Source: Treponema sp. (lineage in GTDB: Bacteria > Spirochaetota > Spirochaetia > Treponematales > Treponemataceae). Taken from it: a stretch of DNA of 64,000 bases. The position numbers and the translations under genes are program-made. Positions 26,790-34,737 of this stretch are shown here, in pieces. The notes under the pieces are model-generated. The model was given only the letters and a program-made list of their open reading frames with translations. It was not told the origin of the DNA and searched no databases. The stretch spans positions 186,001-250,000 of the forward strand of contig JAFUTH010000006.1 in the NCBI GenBank assembly GCA_017484285.1, written 5' to 3'. Every line of letters begins with the position of its first letter. Position 1 is the stretch's first letter.

Positions 26790-27378
26790 AAAAACTCTCC
26801 AATTCTTTCAAAAGATTATCCAATTTCACGCCGTAGTCGGGGTCGGTTGCCCAGTTTTTGGCGAGGTCGTGGACGCTGTGCGCGAGTTTTGCCTTGTGCA
26901 CCCAGCTGTAGCGCGGGTCAACCAAGTCTTGCTTGAGCGCAACGTCCGCGGTGGTCGCATACGCCTGCAAATGCTGAATATGGGCGCGCACGCCGATTTC
27001 CTCGCTCTCAAAATATTCCCCGGGATGCTCCGCGTCCATCGCACCAAGCCCGCAAAAATTGTTCATCTCGGGAAGCACTAAGTTTCCGTATCCTAAAAAG
27101 CCCGTCTCAAGGCACATCTGCACGAACGCGACATCGGAATTAATGCCCTCGACAGCCGCCTCCCGCACATAATAGTCAGCAAGGCGCGCGACCTTTTCTT
27201 TGTCCGCGTCGTTTTTGTGGCTCAAGAAAAACGCGGTGAGTTCTGACGGCGACTTAATGCCAGTTCCCAAAAGCTCACGCGAGCATGATTCTTTCTTTGG
27301 CGGAGTCACGCAGGAAAAAAACAGCATGACGAGCGCACTGAGCGCGGCGATTTTGATTCTAAAAACACGTGTATTCAT
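26788..27378 (-). CDS. Glucosaminidase-like (peptidoglycan hydrolase) lipoprotein
   Basis: 196 residues from ATG at 27378. Signal peptide with lipobox FFSC (residue about 24). The rest matches the mannosyl-glycoprotein endo-beta-N-acetylglucosaminidase family: LADYYVREAAVEGINSDVAF, QMCLETGFLGYG (catalytic Glu in LETG) and NNFCGLGAMD. It would cleave the glycan backbone of peptidoglycan from a membrane anchor. An upstream in-frame extension to 27519 overlaps radC and lacks a signal at the N-terminus. A GATAAT box lies 6 nt from the ATG. Confidence 0.85.
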   Translation of the reverse strand: MNTRVFRIKIAALSALVMLFFSCVTPPKKESCSRELLGTGIKSPSELTAFFLSHKNDADKEKVARLADYYVREAAVEGINSDVAFVQMCLETGFLGYGNLVLPEMNNFCGLGAMDAEHPGEYFESEEIGVRAHIQHLQAYATTADVALKQDLVDPRYSWVHKAKLAHSVHDLAKNWATDPDYGVKLDNLLKELESF

Positions 27379-27384
27379 AGTCAG

Positions 27385-27390
27385 ATTATC
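27385..27390 (-). promoter_or_regulatory. -10 box GATAAT, 6 nt from the glucosaminidase ATG
   Basis: On the complement GATAAT (27390-27385), then CTGACT, then ATG at 27378. No Shine-Dalgarno. Confidence 0.55.
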
Positions 27391-27500
27391 GGCGCGCGCG
27401 CTTTTTCTCTGAAATTTCTGCATTTTCTTCACCATTTTTTCACAATTCGGTGTCCAAACGAACATATTTTTGCCTATAACAAGGCAGGAGTATGAAAAAC

Positions 27501-28214
27501 ATGAACACAGTGATACCATTTTCAGACCTTGAGGAAACCGGAAAACTCGAAATCAGGGAACTAACATTGCAGAACGGGCTTTCGTATCCGAGTGACGAGG
27601 AGCTTGTCATGCTCATTCTTGGCAGCGGCACAAAGAATATGCCGATTGACGAACTGGCAAAAAAAGTCATTCAAACCGTCATGTCGTCAAACAGCGACGA
27701 GCTCGTTGAAAATCTGATGAAACTTGAAGGAATCGGAAAAACGAAGGCACTCTCCATCGCGGCGGCACTTGAATTCGGCAAACGGATAAACCGAAATCCG
27801 CAATATGCCTTGCAAGAGCCGACAGATGTCATTCCGTTCATTCAGAGCTATGCCATGCAGCCAATGGAACATTTTTTGTGCATCAGCATAAACGGAGCAA
27901 AAGAAATCATTTCAATTCGGGTGATTTGCTCTGGCTCGGGAAACATGGCAATCATCCGCCCGGTAGAAGTATTCGCGGAAGCAATCAAAGAGCGGGCTTC
28001 TGCCATCATCTTGAGCCATAACCACCCAAACGGAAATCCGCTGCCTTCTCGGCAAGATATAAAAACGACGCTCAGATTGTACCGTGCGGCAGAGACAATC
28101 GGCATCGCGCTTCTTGACCATATCATCATTGCACGGACATCGTATTTCAGTTTTCTTGAGCATGAATTGCTCGGCGAAGACAGCCTTTTAAAACACCTCA
28201 GTGCCGATATTTAA
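27501..28214 (+). CDS. radC: RadC family protein (JAB/MPN metalloprotease-like domain)
   Basis: 237 residues from the ATG at 27501; an ATG at 27492 is only 1 base after AGGAG and less likely. The N-terminal helix-hairpin-helix region (LMKLEGIGKTKALSIAAALEFG) precedes a JAMM domain with SHNHPNGNPLPSRQD, the HxH...S..D zinc site, near residue 170. The family was named for DNA repair, but its biochemical role is unproven. Normal length. Divergent from the glucosaminidase gene. Confidence 0.92.
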   Translation: MNTVIPFSDLEETGKLEIRELTLQNGLSYPSDEELVMLILGSGTKNMPIDELAKKVIQTVMSSNSDELVENLMKLEGIGKTKALSIAAALEFGKRINRNPQYALQEPTDVIPFIQSYAMQPMEHFLCISINGAKEIISIRVICSGSGNMAIIRPVEVFAEAIKERASAIILSHNHPNGNPLPSRQDIKTTLRLYRAAETIGIALLDHIIIARTSYFSFLEHELLGEDSLLKHLSADI

Positions 28215-28248
28215 GCGAAATTTCATTGAGACAAGATGATTTTTACGC

Positions 28249-28254
28249 TATGAT
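28249..28254 (+). promoter_or_regulatory. -10 box TATGAT, 7 nt from the PEGA gene
   Basis: TATGAT at 28249-28254 with seven bases to the ATG at 28262 and no Shine-Dalgarno; probably leaderless or with a one-base leader. Confidence 0.5.
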
Positions 28255-28261
28255 TGTACAC

Positions 28262-28828
28262 ATGAAACGTATTATTTTTAGTCTTTTTCTTTTGATGACA
28301 ATTCAGTTCGGCTTTGCGCAAGAAGCAGCAACTCCATCACAGAACGCATCGGCGGACACTTCGTCATCAGATTCATCATCTGAAAACCCATCAGCTGAGG
28401 CATTTGCCATTATTCCAGAGCTTGAATGCGAAGAATCGACCGATCTCGACGGTCTTCGTACACGAGTTACTTTCAATGCGAATGTGCCAAACTGCCTCGT
28501 GTATCTCAACGGTAACCTGCAAGGGCGCACAAAACTTTCGCTCATCAATCTCGTTGACGGCATCTATCTGCTGCGCATCGCAAAAGACGGCTACGAAATC
28601 AGAGAAAATTTCATTACAGTCGATAGCGGAAAAGCAAAAACATACTACGTCGAATTGCAGCCAACCGAAGAAACTCAAAAAAAGCTCGATTCACAGGCAC
28701 AAAAGCAGTCAGCACAAGTTTCAAAAGCGGAAGCTCCCGCAGAATCGACCGCACAGGACACCGCGGCAGAGCCGGCTCAGGCTGACGCAGCAGCAACGGA
28801 AAGCACGAGCAGCGGAGCGATTCAATGA
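28262..28828 (+). CDS. Secreted PEGA-domain protein
   Basis: 188 residues. Signal peptide MKRIIFSLFLLMTIQFGFAQ, a Ser/Asp-rich spacer (about 22-48), a PEGA-like beta domain (about 70-130: CLVYLNGNLQGRTKLSLINLVDGIYLLRI, DGYE) and a low-complexity Ala/Glu/Gln tail. PEGA domains are surface or periplasmic adaptors of unclear ligand. Its stop overlaps the htrA start (ATGA), so the two are translationally coupled and may act together in envelope quality control. Confidence 0.8.
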   Translation: MKRIIFSLFLLMTIQFGFAQEAATPSQNASADTSSSDSSSENPSAEAFAIIPELECEESTDLDGLRTRVTFNANVPNCLVYLNGNLQGRTKLSLINLVDGIYLLRIAKDGYEIRENFITVDSGKAKTYYVELQPTEETQKKLDSQAQKQSAQVSKAEAPAESTAQDTAAEPAQADAAATESTSSGAIQ

Positions 28829-30144
28829 AACTCTACTCTCGCTCCCAGCTCATAAAAGCGACGTTCTCGGGAATTCTTGTCGGTGCTGTCTTTGCACTCG
28901 CGGGCGTGTATTCTCTCTCACGCACAAACAAGAACGATGAAAAACAGAGCGGAGCAACCGAAACCGCCGCTACACAGAGTGAATCATCGGAGTCGCCAAG
29001 TGATTTTCGAGCCGAATCTCCCGCGCAGATTTCTGAAAGCCCGTACCGTCTCATCGAAGAAAAATCGATTCCCGTCGCAAAGACCTACGATTCTCCGTAC
29101 ACACAGGACGAGCAGCAGAATATCTCTGTCTACGAAAAATGCAATGAGGCAGTCGTAAATATCACCACGCAGGAAATGGCGTACAACTGGTTTTGGGAGC
29201 CTGTCGTACAAGAAGGCGGCTCAGGAAGCGGCTCAATCATCGACAAGCGCGGCTATGTCGTTACGAATGTGCATGTCATTTCAAACGCGACCAAAATCAA
29301 CATCTCGCTCGCTGACGGCTCTTCATACGAAGGCACGGTCATCGGTAAAGATGTTGAAAGCGACATCGCCGTTCTCAAATTCAACCCGCCGGACAATGTT
29401 ACTCTCAAAACAATCGACTTCGGCGATTCGAACAATCTCAAAGTCGGTCAAAAAGTAATTGCAATCGGAAACCCGTTCGCCTTAGAGCGCACCATGACTA
29501 CGGGAATTATCTCTGGTTTGGGGCGCCCGATTCAAGAAAGCACGAATGTCATCATCCGAAACATGATTCAGACCGACGCGGCAATCAACCCGGGAAACTC
29601 TGGTGGCCCGCTTTTGGACACAAACGGCAAAATGGTCGGCATCAACACGATGATTATCTCAAATTCGGGAAGCTCGGCAGGAATCGGCTTTGCCGTCCCT
29701 GTAAGCACGGCTCGGCGCGTTGTGGACGACCTCATCAAATACCGCAAGGTCAACCGCGGCGTGCTTAAAATCACGCCCGTTCAGATGACCTCTTCAATCG
29801 CACGCTACGCACGGCTTTCTGTCTCGACGGGCGTTTTGGTCAGTTCCGTTGAAAAAGGCTCGTCTACCGAAAAGTCAGGTCTTTTGGGCGGAACGCAGGC
29901 AGTCCAGTATGGAAACCGCTTCAATCCCACCACGATTTACTTGGGCGGCGACATCATCACGGGCATCGACAACATTTCCGTCAAAACCTACGCCGACTAC
30001 ATGAGCGCGCTTGAGTCAAAACGACCGGGCGACACCGTTACCGTCACCGTGTTCCGCGACGGCGAATACAAAAAACTCAAGGTCACGCTCGACGGAAAAG
30101 ACAGCAGCCAAAATCAAACAAGCGGCTCTGCATCAACTCTATAA
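28825..30144 (+). CDS. HtrA/DegP-type periplasmic serine protease
   Basis: 439 residues. Membrane anchor at about 10-30, a Ser/Glu-rich linker to about 95, then a trypsin-like domain with His in TNVHVI (near 150), Asp in VESDIAVLK (near 180) and Ser in NPGNSGGPL (near 255). One PDZ domain covers about 325-425 (GGDIITGIDNISVKTYADYM). It degrades or refolds damaged envelope proteins. DegP has two PDZ domains; here there is one, as in DegS/HtrA. The 4-bp overlap with the PEGA gene indicates an operon. Confidence 0.93.
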   Translation: MKLYSRSQLIKATFSGILVGAVFALAGVYSLSRTNKNDEKQSGATETAATQSESSESPSDFRAESPAQISESPYRLIEEKSIPVAKTYDSPYTQDEQQNISVYEKCNEAVVNITTQEMAYNWFWEPVVQEGGSGSGSIIDKRGYVVTNVHVISNATKINISLADGSSYEGTVIGKDVESDIAVLKFNPPDNVTLKTIDFGDSNNLKVGQKVIAIGNPFALERTMTTGIISGLGRPIQESTNVIIRNMIQTDAAINPGNSGGPLLDTNGKMVGINTMIISNSGSSAGIGFAVPVSTARRVVDDLIKYRKVNRGVLKITPVQMTSSIARYARLSVSTGVLVSSVEKGSSTEKSGLLGGTQAVQYGNRFNPTTIYLGGDIITGIDNISVKTYADYMSALESKRPGDTVTVTVFRDGEYKKLKVTLDGKDSSQNQTSGSASTL

Positions 30145-30187
30145 AATGAGACGCGGATGCACGCAGATAAGAATATCGCACAAAAAA

Positions 30188-32365
30188 ATGAGATTACGTA
30201 GACTAGTTTTTATTTTTCACCTTTCATTTTTCGGTTTTCAGTTTGCTTTTGCCCGCTCGGTCACCTTTCCTGTGCACGGTCTTGATGTCGTGGGCGAAGA
30301 GCCAGTGCCGATTTCCTGCGAATGGGACGAAAAATGGTTTTGGGAAACAAAAACGACGACCTATCACCACGGAATCGCGCGGATTGCCGCCCTTTTTTCA
30401 GAGATTTCATACGTTCCTGTCGAAAAAAATCCTGACTCAAACGAGCTGATTCGCTCCTACCGTCTGCTCGGCTTCAAGGACAGTGCCATTGAGCACAATT
30501 ACATGCTCGATTACACAACCCCGCTCCGAGGAAACAATCAGGCGGCATACAGTTTTGCCTCAAAAGACATACAGACGCCAGATGGCACAAAAAAACTCGT
30601 GTTCGTCGTGCTCCGAGGCACGCCATTGAGCGCGAACGAGTGGATTTCAAACATCAACGTGAGCGACACGACGCACAAAGACACTATCGTGCACGAGGGA
30701 TTTTACAACACGATGACGAATGTGCACAAAGCGCTCATTTATTATCTGCTCAAGCAAAAAATCTCGCCCGATGAAGCGTATTTTCTCATAACGGGGCACA
30801 GCCGGGGAGCCGCGCTTGCAAATCTGCTCGGCGCGACGCTCGAAGACGAGGGAATCATCACGGGAGAGCGGCTGTTCGTGTACACGTTTGCCGCCCCGAA
30901 CGTTACGCAGGCAGAGAACACAAACGACCCGAAATACGATTTTATTTGGAACATCGTAAACGCCGAGGATATTGTTCCGTCCGTTCCGCCCGCGCGACAC
31001 AACTGGAAATGGAAGAAATTCGGTCAGATGCGCGTTATCGCAAATTATTGGAACACGGATCCGTCGCTCTATATGAACGAGTACCTGCCGCGCATGAACG
31101 AGTATTTTTCAAAGATGCTCGCGCGCGATTATGCGCCGTTCAAAAACGGGCCGTTCATTCAGATTCAAATTGCGCGCGTGCTCACGAATCTTTACAAGAC
31201 CGTTGAGGCATATTACGGGAGCATGTTCGGTCTTCGCGGCATGGCGGAGGATATTTTCTGGAAAGTGTTTCCCGAGGACGAGGACGGCGAAAAAGCGCTC
31301 AAATCGCTCGGAGACGGCTCTGAAAAAGATGTGCGTGAGTCAAAAATCCTCTTGCATCTTCAAAAATCGATAAACGAAACCACCACGAACGGCTTTGATT
31401 ACCTAAAGAACGCGTTTTTGGACATGCACGCGTGCGAATCGTATCTTTCATGGCTGCTCGCGTTTGACGAAAGCGAAGTGTATTCCTCGCTCGGAAGCAG
31501 CCAGATTGTCATCAGCGGAAGCTACGACTGCGCCGTGTATGATAATGAGGGCACGCTGCTTGCCCGCATTCGAGACGGCATTCTTGAGATAAAATCGCTC
31601 AAGATTCCCGTCAGTGCGTTTCCGCTCCCGAATAAAGTCATCATCGGCTTTCCCGGAAATCAGAATCTGAACGTCGTCATTCACAAAGACAGCCTGATTC
31701 CGACAGTCATTTCCTACGAAATCGAGCACTACGACGCGGCGGGCAGACTCCTCGGAGAGTCAGAAAAACACCGCTTGTTCCCGCAAGCTCGGCGCGTCAT
31801 TTCGTTCAAAGCGGGCGATGTCACCCTGGAGAGCGATGAGATTGACTATCAGACGCTCAAAGGAAAAGACGCCGGCTCGCTCATCAGCGAGTACGATTTG
31901 CGGCAGAACATCAAATTCAACGTGCAGCTGGAGCTTGGCTTTACCTCCGACAGCATTTTTACCGCAGGAATCCGCACTGGCTCGCAGGCACTGTTTGGCA
32001 CTATTCTCAACAGTTTTTCGACCAAAAATGCCGGAAAGGCGTTCGGTCTCTTGCTCGGTATCGGGCATCAGCAGCCGCTCTTTGGGCGCGTTTTGCTTGA
32101 CCTCGAAGGCTTTAACAAACTCGTCTGGAGCTCAGATGATGTCGAGGGGCGCGAATTCAACGTTGTGCCGATGGGGCGATTCACGCTCTCATTCAAGCCG
32201 CGCCACCGCTTCCACTTTTTCGCGGGCGGTACCTTCGAACTTCACGTCGAAGACTTCAATGACGGCGCGTTCGACATGCTCAACCGCGACACAAATCTGC
32301 ACGGCTTGCAATTGGGCGACAAGACTGAAATCATTCCGAGCTTTGTTTTCGGCATCCGCATGTAG
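30188..32365 (+). CDS. Secreted class 3 lipase-like protein with barrel-like C-terminal region
   Basis: 725 residues from ATG at 30188; the longer frame from 30011 lies inside htrA. Signal peptide RLVFIFHLSFFGFQFAFA is coded by a T-rich heptad repeat. The lipase region (about 110-280) has VVLRGTPLSANEW, the nucleophile elbow GHSRGAALANLLGA (Ser near 208) and YTFAAPNVTQ with a following AEDIVPSVPP. The C-terminal 200 residues alternate polar and hydrophobic residues (FNVQLELGFTSDSIF, RFHFFAGGTFELHVEDF), which suggests an outer-membrane beta barrel; this is inference. Lipid or ester substrate unknown. A gap of 12 bp separates it from earP. Confidence 0.8.
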   Translation: MRLRRLVFIFHLSFFGFQFAFARSVTFPVHGLDVVGEEPVPISCEWDEKWFWETKTTTYHHGIARIAALFSEISYVPVEKNPDSNELIRSYRLLGFKDSAIEHNYMLDYTTPLRGNNQAAYSFASKDIQTPDGTKKLVFVVLRGTPLSANEWISNINVSDTTHKDTIVHEGFYNTMTNVHKALIYYLLKQKISPDEAYFLITGHSRGAALANLLGATLEDEGIITGERLFVYTFAAPNVTQAENTNDPKYDFIWNIVNAEDIVPSVPPARHNWKWKKFGQMRVIANYWNTDPSLYMNEYLPRMNEYFSKMLARDYAPFKNGPFIQIQIARVLTNLYKTVEAYYGSMFGLRGMAEDIFWKVFPEDEDGEKALKSLGDGSEKDVRESKILLHLQKSINETTTNGFDYLKNAFLDMHACESYLSWLLAFDESEVYSSLGSSQIVISGSYDCAVYDNEGTLLARIRDGILEIKSLKIPVSAFPLPNKVIIGFPGNQNLNVVIHKDSLIPTVISYEIEHYDAAGRLLGESEKHRLFPQARRVISFKAGDVTLESDEIDYQTLKGKDAGSLISEYDLRQNIKFNVQLELGFTSDSIFTAGIRTGSQALFGTILNSFSTKNAGKAFGLLLGIGHQQPLFGRVLLDLEGFNKLVWSSDDVEGREFNVVPMGRFTLSFKPRHRFHFFAGGTFELHVEDFNDGAFDMLNRDTNLHGLQLGDKTEIIPSFVFGIRM
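30212..30250 (+). repeat. Heptad TTTTTCA repeat (copy S2), encodes a signal peptide
   Basis: T-rich 7-base units that align closely, over about 40 bases, with the complement of the copy at 11104-11145. Both code for the core IFHxSxFxFQF of a signal peptide in otherwise unrelated proteins. Confidence 0.65.
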
Positions 32366-32377
32366 GGGGAGCGCACT

Positions 32378-33538
32378 ATGGTCACAGACATCATGATTCT
32401 CTGCAAAGTCGTGGACAATTTTGGCGATATTGGCGTTGTGTACCGACTCGCCCGCGCGCTCAGCGATGTGCGCCCGTCGTTGCACCTCACGCTCGTCGTA
32501 AGCAATCTTGAGAGCTTTCACGCGCTCGCTCCTCACATCGATTCCCAAAAAGCCATTCAAAACGTTCAGTACAACGGCTCTGCATGGACGATTCTCGATT
32601 GGAACCAAAAGAGTGCAGAACAGCCGTTTTCAGCTTTCAATTTTCCTTTTTCCATTATTTTAGAGTGCTTCCAGTGCGGGCGACCAGACTGGCTTGAGGA
32701 AATTCTTTTTGCCGATGACTTTAGCAAAACCGTGCACATTCTCAACATCGACTACCTCACCGCAGAAGACTACGCCGATGAATTTCACTTGCTCAAATCT
32801 GGCACGCGCAAAGCGACCATCAAAAAACGATTTTTCATGCCGGGCTTCACCGAAAAAACGGGAGGACTTATCATAAACGGAAAACGGAAAACGGAAAACG
32901 AAAAATTTTCAATTTTCAATTCTCACTTTTCAATCTTCTTCTTTGCCTACGACTTCGACTGCACTGCCCTTGTTGCGGGAATCGCGGACTTTCAAGCAAA
33001 AATGCGCGCAAAGCAGGCAGATTTTTCGGTCTGCGTGCTCGTTGCCGCAGGCATTTCTTCCGCTCCGTTTGAGAGCGCATGGAAAAAAGCCAATTGTCCG
33101 TTCAAAATAGAAAAAATTCCATTTTTGCCGCAGGAAGAATTCGATTCGTTCATATTGGACATGGATTTTTTGTTCGTTCGCGGGGAAGATTCGCTCGCAC
33201 GCGCCTGCCTTTCGGGGATTCCGTTCGTGTGGCAGGCATATGTGCAGGACGAGAATTACCAGCTCGTAAAAGTGAACGCGCTGCTCGAACGCATGAAGCC
33301 ATTTTTTGACGCAGCAGATTTTTCGCTCATCAGTACATTCTGGAATCAATTCAACGACGCATCGCTCGATAAAGGAACAGGGCTCGACTCAACACTGCTC
33401 AGCCGCCTTTTGTACGCCTCGTATACAAGCGATACGACGCCCCCCTCGCTAAAAAACAGCTTCCGCACATTCTCAGAACGGCTTATTCAAAACGGAGACC
33501 TTACGCAGAAACTGCTTGCATACATGGATTCGTTATAA
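32378..33538 (+). CDS. earP: EF-P arginine rhamnosyltransferase
   Basis: 386 residues. It transfers rhamnose from dTDP-L-rhamnose to a loop arginine of EF-P, activating it for polyproline synthesis. The GT-B signature begins KVVDNFGDIGV with Asp13 and Asp17 at the positions reported as essential in the Pseudomonas enzyme, and continues with FFMPGFTEKTGGL (about 152-164) and FVRGEDSLARA (Glu270). Two stretches, about 82-95 and 166-189, are coded by heptad repeats and are not expected in the family. GGGGGAG precedes the ATG. The matching efp with Arg32 lies 5.4 kb downstream. Confidence 0.92.
   Translation: MVTDIMILCKVVDNFGDIGVVYRLARALSDVRPSLHLTLVVSNLESFHALAPHIDSQKAIQNVQYNGSAWTILDWNQKSAEQPFSAFNFPFSIILECFQCGRPDWLEEILFADDFSKTVHILNIDYLTAEDYADEFHLLKSGTRKATIKKRFFMPGFTEKTGGLIINGKRKTENEKFSIFNSHFSIFFFAYDFDCTALVAGIADFQAKMRAKQADFSVCVLVAAGISSAPFESAWKKANCPFKIEKIPFLPQEEFDSFILDMDFLFVRGEDSLARACLSGIPFVWQAYVQDENYQLVKVNALLERMKPFFDAADFSLISTFWNQFNDASLDKGTGLDSTLLSRLLYASYTSDTTPPSLKNSFRTFSERLIQNGDLTQKLLAYMDSL
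32624..32658 (+). repeat. Heptad TTTTCAN repeat (copy S3) inside earP
   Basis: Short T-rich run of TTTTCAG, CTTTCAA, TTTTCC-type units; one half of the element. Translated as FSAFNFPFS within EarP. Confidence 0.5.
32875..32940 (+). repeat. Heptad CGGAAAA/TTTTCAA hairpin repeat (copy S4) inside earP
   Basis: Three CGGAAAA units followed by several TTTTCAA/TTCTCAC units. The two halves can pair. It is the same order of units as the copy at 11104-11180, and both are read in a frame giving NGKRK. Coding for EarP residues about 166-188. Confidence 0.7.
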
Positions 33539-33541
33539 GAG

Positions 33542-34186
33542 TCAAGAAGAGCCTTCAAAATCTTTCTGAGAGGCTTTTTGCCCTGATTTCATGAGCTGGC
33601 AGTCGTAGTATGCGCCGGTACGGAACACGAATTTTGAGGGGTTTTCGTCAGGAACGCTTAGATTATCGATAGAGAGCGATTGTTTTTCGGCATTGACCGC
33701 CGCCCAACCGTCATAATCGGCAAAGTTGATTGTTCGCAGCTGTTCGCACCCCGCAAATGCATGGACACCGATTTGCTCACAAGTCGCAGGAATTGAAACG
33801 GTAACCAAATTTGAGCACCGAGAAAACGCGTTTTCATTAATTGATTTTAGATTTTTAGGGAAATGAATCTCGCGCAAATTTTCGTTGCCTTGAAACGGGC
33901 TGTCATATATTTTTGCGAGCTCCGTGACCTGCGATAAATCGAGGGCAACGAAGACACAGCTTTCTTTGATGACACGTGCAAACCGATGCACCGTTTTGTT
34001 TCCAACAGTGCCATTTGCAATGACGCTCACTTCGCTGCCAGGAGGAAGCATGCCCAACGCGCTTTCAAAGTCAGAGCATTGCACGGAATTGCTTCCGTTG
34101 GACATTTTGACGAGTAGTTCATAAAAATCAGAATCATCATTTCCTTCATGAGAAACGACAATCGCCAGCTTAGAAAAATTCCGCAT
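33542..34186 (-). CDS. BspA-type leucine-rich repeat protein
   Basis: 214 residues with GAGGAGGT five bases before the ATG. No signal peptide. Residues about 95-165 form two to three BspA-like LRR_5 repeats (FQGNENLREIHFPKNLKSI, FSRCSNLVTVSIPATCEQI, FAGCEQLRTINF). BspA-type LRRs are adhesion or protein-binding modules, usually secreted, so a cytoplasmic-looking form is unusual. Residues 1-90 are of unknown type. Convergent with earP, 3 bp apart. Confidence 0.8.
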   Translation of the reverse strand: MRNFSKLAIVVSHEGNDDSDFYELLVKMSNGSNSVQCSDFESALGMLPPGSEVSVIANGTVGNKTVHRFARVIKESCVFVALDLSQVTELAKIYDSPFQGNENLREIHFPKNLKSINENAFSRCSNLVTVSIPATCEQIGVHAFAGCEQLRTINFADYDGWAAVNAEKQSLSIDNLSVPDENPSKFVFRTGAYYDCQLMKSGQKASQKDFEGSS

Positions 34187-34283
34187 GATAGACCTCCTCT
34201 TCCCTCTAGTCTAACATGGTTTCAGTATAATTCAAGTTTTTTCAGCGATTTCCTGCCGTGTGCAGAATTTTGAAAAAGACACC

Positions 34284-34289
34284 GATAAT
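34284..34289 (+). promoter_or_regulatory. -10 box GATAAT, 5 nt from the 34295 gene
   Basis: GATAAT with five bases to the ATG at 34295 and no Shine-Dalgarno between. Confidence 0.4.
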
Positions 34290-34294
34290 AAACC

Positions 34295-34666
34295 ATGTGT
34301 CTGTGTAAAAAGCGCACCTTCTTTCTCCTTCTGACGGTCTTTTTTTGTCTTCTCTCACCGCTCAGTGCATATGAGCGTGTCCCCGTTGTTTTAGATGCGC
34401 GTGGCATCGAACTGCATACCAGCTTTTACTGTTTTAACGATTTTTCTGAGGGGAAGAAAATTGCCGAAGAACTGTTTCATGTACGTCGATACGATGAATT
34501 GGCGCGCGGAAAACGCGAAAGGATGATTCCCGTACCGCTCGGAACACGGGTCGGCTACTATGACTACGCAATCTTCTGCTATGGCGCTGAATTCTGGCTG
34601 TTCGAAAACAAAAATGGCTTTCTCTGGGGCAGAGGCACATTGCTTGATTCACCACGGAATCAGTAA
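34295..34666 (+). CDS. Small secreted hypothetical protein
   Basis: 123 residues with a signal peptide (KRTFFLLLTVFFCLLSPLSA). The remainder is aromatic-rich (VGYYDYAIFCYGAEFWLFEN) with no domain I recognise. It precedes the PP2C phosphatase gene by 71 bp, but that gene has its own promoter. Function unknown. Confidence 0.6.
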   Translation: MCLCKKRTFFLLLTVFFCLLSPLSAYERVPVVLDARGIELHTSFYCFNDFSEGKKIAEELFHVRRYDELARGKRERMIPVPLGTRVGYYDYAIFCYGAEFWLFENKNGFLWGRGTLLDSPRNQ

Positions 34667-34722
34667 AAATACCACAAAATTTGTCCGAAACTGTAGATTT
34701 TAGAGATTTTAAACAATTCCTG

Positions 34723-34731
34723 TGCTATACT
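34723..34731 (+). promoter_or_regulatory. Extended -10 of the PP2C phosphatase gene, 6 nt from its GTG
   Basis: TGC-TATACT at 34723-34731, then GTGTCC, then GTG at 34738. The spacing is identical to that at aroC, dacA and murB, which selects this GTG as the start. Confidence 0.65.
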
Positions 34732-34737
34732 GTGTCC

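Noticed and set aside
31818..32396. 192-codon frame overlapping the lipase gene in another frame
   Set aside because: Ser/Arg/Thr-rich shadow with no start signal; the lipase frame continues to its stop at 32365.
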